A stretch of DNA of 22,997 nucleotides, taken from the IMG/VR virus record IMGVR_UViG_3300002140_000218, positions 1 to 22,997 of that record; one strand, 5' to 3'. Every line of letters starts with the position of its first letter. Positions within the stretch are counted from its first letter, which is position 1. A program made the translations under genes and the position numbers. The notes under the pieces are model-generated. The model ran no database searches, was not told where the DNA came from, and saw only the letters and a program-made list of their open reading frames with translations. Source of the stretch: a virus. Of this stretch, positions 21,900-22,997 are shown one piece after another.

Positions 21900-22448
21900 A
21901 TGACTAAAAAACTCGAAGATTTCTTTAATATCGATAATACACAACCAGACGATATTGAGCCAGCCTACCCAGACGATGACGGTCCGCTAACCACTGATCA
22001 ACTCGAACAGGTGCAACGTTCAGTGACAGTTAGTTCAGCGACTATAAGAGAAGTAGATGCAGCCATTGAAAAGATCGACGTTGCATTGCCTACTATTCGA
22101 GATCTAGATGCTAGTGATGCAGAGATGGACGACCTTGCTAAACTAGCTCAAGAAAAATTTCAGGACTTAATGGATCTAGGCATGAACGTAGAGCCGAGAT
22201 TCAGCGGAGTTATACTACAGACAGCTAGCACTTTACTAGGGCATGCAATCACCGCAAAGACAGCAAAGATAGATAAAAAATTAAAAATGGTACAGTTGCA
22301 ATTACAAAAAGCAAAACTAGACCAGCAGATTAAAAAAGAAAATAAAGCAAACGAAAATGATGCCGACGAGCCACTAAGTGGCACAGGCATGATAATTGAT
22401 AGGGATACATTGTTGAAGCAAATCCTTGACGCAAGTAAAAAAGATTAA
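21900..22448 (+). CDS. Probable terminase small subunit gp16
   Basis: A 182-residue, highly charged, mostly helical protein. It has an acidic N-terminus (N-I-D-N-T-Q-P-D-D-I-E-P-A-Y-P-D-D-D-G), then I-R-D-L-D-A-S-D-A-E-M-D-D-L-A-K-L-A-Q-E-K-F. M-N-V-E-P-R-F-S-G-V-I, a T-A-S-T-L-L-G-H-A-I-T-A-K segment and a K-rich coiled-coil stretch (about 120-148) follow. The central helical pair with a conserved E-P-R-x-S-G turn is what I remember from gp16 proteins of marine T4-like phages; T4 gp16 is 164 residues. gp16 forms rings that bind DNA and regulate the large terminase. No large terminase is in the window. It could also be another small structural protein. Confidence 0.6.
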   Translation: MTKKLEDFFNIDNTQPDDIEPAYPDDDGPLTTDQLEQVQRSVTVSSATIREVDAAIEKIDVALPTIRDLDASDAEMDDLAKLAQEKFQDLMDLGMNVEPRFSGVILQTASTLLGHAITAKTAKIDKKLKMVQLQLQKAKLDQQIKKENKANENDADEPLSGTGMIIDRDTLLKQILDASKKD

Positions 22449-22452
22449 TCTG

Positions 22453-22459
22453 ATAAATA
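22453..22459 (+). promoter_or_regulatory. Putative late promoter (GATAAATAT)
   Basis: The box begins four bases after the stop of the gene ending at 22448 and lies 37 bases before the ATG at 22497. The ribosome site is weak (AAAAAGG about 14 bases before the ATG). Confidence 0.55.
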
Positions 22460-22496
22460 TTATACAAATACGCTAGTAAAAAGGCTAATAACTTAC

Positions 22497-22949
22497 ATGA
22501 AAACATTTGCAACCTATTATTTCGAGTCTGACAAGATTTACGAATTTAAAATTAAAATTGCTAACATCAAGTTAACAAAAGATATCATTGACCGCATTAA
22601 AAACGCATGCGATGTATTTCAAGTTGAAACGATGAGCAAGCCTAAGTCGGCACCAATTGGTGAGCATCCAGAATTTCGCCGTCTAGGTGCAATCGAAACA
22701 GAAACATTTAACATTGAGATGAAGTACCCTGCTACAGCCGAAGTGTTGCAACGATTAATTACTACTCGTGCAATGATTCCTGCGCAGTTTATTGCTATTG
22801 CTAGAGCCGGTGATGCGTTCGACGTCGAAGATCAAGACGCCGAAGACGATGCTGGTAAACAAGACACAGTTGGGCAAAAGCGTATAGACAGCATGCTCAA
22901 GGATTTTGAAAAAAATTCAACAAAATTTAAAACTGCTAAAGCAAACTAA
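22497..22949 (+). CDS. Virion-assembly protein, possibly prohead core (gp68-like)
   Basis: A 150-residue protein. It starts with a strand (Y-Y-F-E-S-D-K-I-Y-E-F-K-I-K-I-A-N), then a helix (I-I-D-R-I-K-N-A-C) and V-E-T-M-S-K-P-K. An I-E-M-K-Y-P-A-T-A-E-V-L-Q-R-L-I stretch and a long acidic run (D-V-E-D-Q-D-A-E-D-D-A) follow, with a lysine-rich end. Size and position before a further small gene recall the prohead-core genes near gp20-gp21 of T4-like phages (T4 gp68 has 141 residues), and similar proteins with an I-S-K-P-K motif occur in marine phages as I recall. The identification is tentative. Confidence 0.5.
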   Translation: MKTFATYYFESDKIYEFKIKIANIKLTKDIIDRIKNACDVFQVETMSKPKSAPIGEHPEFRRLGAIETETFNIEMKYPATAEVLQRLITTRAMIPAQFIAIARAGDAFDVEDQDAEDDAGKQDTVGQKRIDSMLKDFEKNSTKFKTAKAN

Positions 22950-22959
22950 GGAACTTATT

Positions 22960-22997
22960 ATGAACGAGATTTTATCATTACTAAAAACATTTGCTCA
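22960..22997 (+). CDS. Start of a further gene, cut by window end
   Basis: ATG at 22960, ten bases past the previous stop and preceded by AAGGAAC, opens a frame reading M-N-E-I-L-S-L-L-K-T-F-A to the window edge. Only 12 residues are visible, so the product is unknown. By T4-like order it could be another small prohead-core protein. Confidence 0.5.
   Translation, partial: MNEILSLLKTFA

Noticed and set aside
1-22997. tRNA genes, insertion sequences, integrase or attachment sites
   Set aside because: None was seen by eye; no cloverleaf-like segment, transposase or terminal repeat is recognisable.

Overview
This window is part of the structural region of a T4-like (myovirus) phage genome, most likely from a marine bacterium. 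I recognise by sequence pattern, without database searches: the tail sheath (gp18), tail tube (gp19), neck protein gp13, a probable gp14, the proximal sheath terminator gp15, head-completion nuclease gp4, a probable small terminase gp16, dNMP kinase gp1, and a long tail-fibre locus built of short V/L-T-G-N/D repeats. AT-rich ATAAATA / TAAATAC boxes precede most structural genes and resemble the T4 late promoter TATAAATA. Three perfectly spaced host-type sigma-70 promoters sit in front of non-structural genes. The host cannot be named; E. coli-like sigma-70 boxes and a TRAP-type solute-binding protein gene suggest a marine proteobacterium.

Layout. (1) 1-6334, rightward: three fibre-like proteins that share modules. 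The first is cut by the window edge and the second is followed by a strong UUCG-loop terminator. A small ORF with no normal start codon lies between the second and third. (2) 6390-7070, rightward: a Rossmann-like protein, possibly sugar or fibre related. (3) 10104-7014, leftward: gp14-like, gp15 and a Nudix hydrolase, driven by a late promoter on the minus strand. (4) 10263-12135, rightward: an island of small and hypothetical genes under sigma-70 promoters. (5) 12184-14093: gp13, a small basic protein, and gp1 dNMP kinase with its own early promoter, running tail-to-tail into a leftward HNH-like zinc-finger gene (14417-14067). (6) 14572-20755: sheath, tube, tube-like baseplate protein, a small structural protein, gp4. 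(7) 20848-21801: a TRAP-transporter (DctP-type) solute-binding protein without a signal peptide, with its own late promoter and terminator. (8) 21900-end: probable gp16, a possible prohead-core protein, and the first codons of another gene.

How it fits together: the late genes build neck, tail and fibres and complete the head. The early or middle genes (gp1 kinase, small proteins) serve nucleotide supply or unknown takeover tasks and carry separate promoters inside the late cluster. The most unusual items are the signal-less TRAP binding protein cassette; a 13-bp hairpin that contains the gp13 late promoter in one arm and the ribosome site in the other; two genes whose late promoter is placed so that the mRNA would start at the ATG; and rightward terminators buried inside opposing coding sequences.
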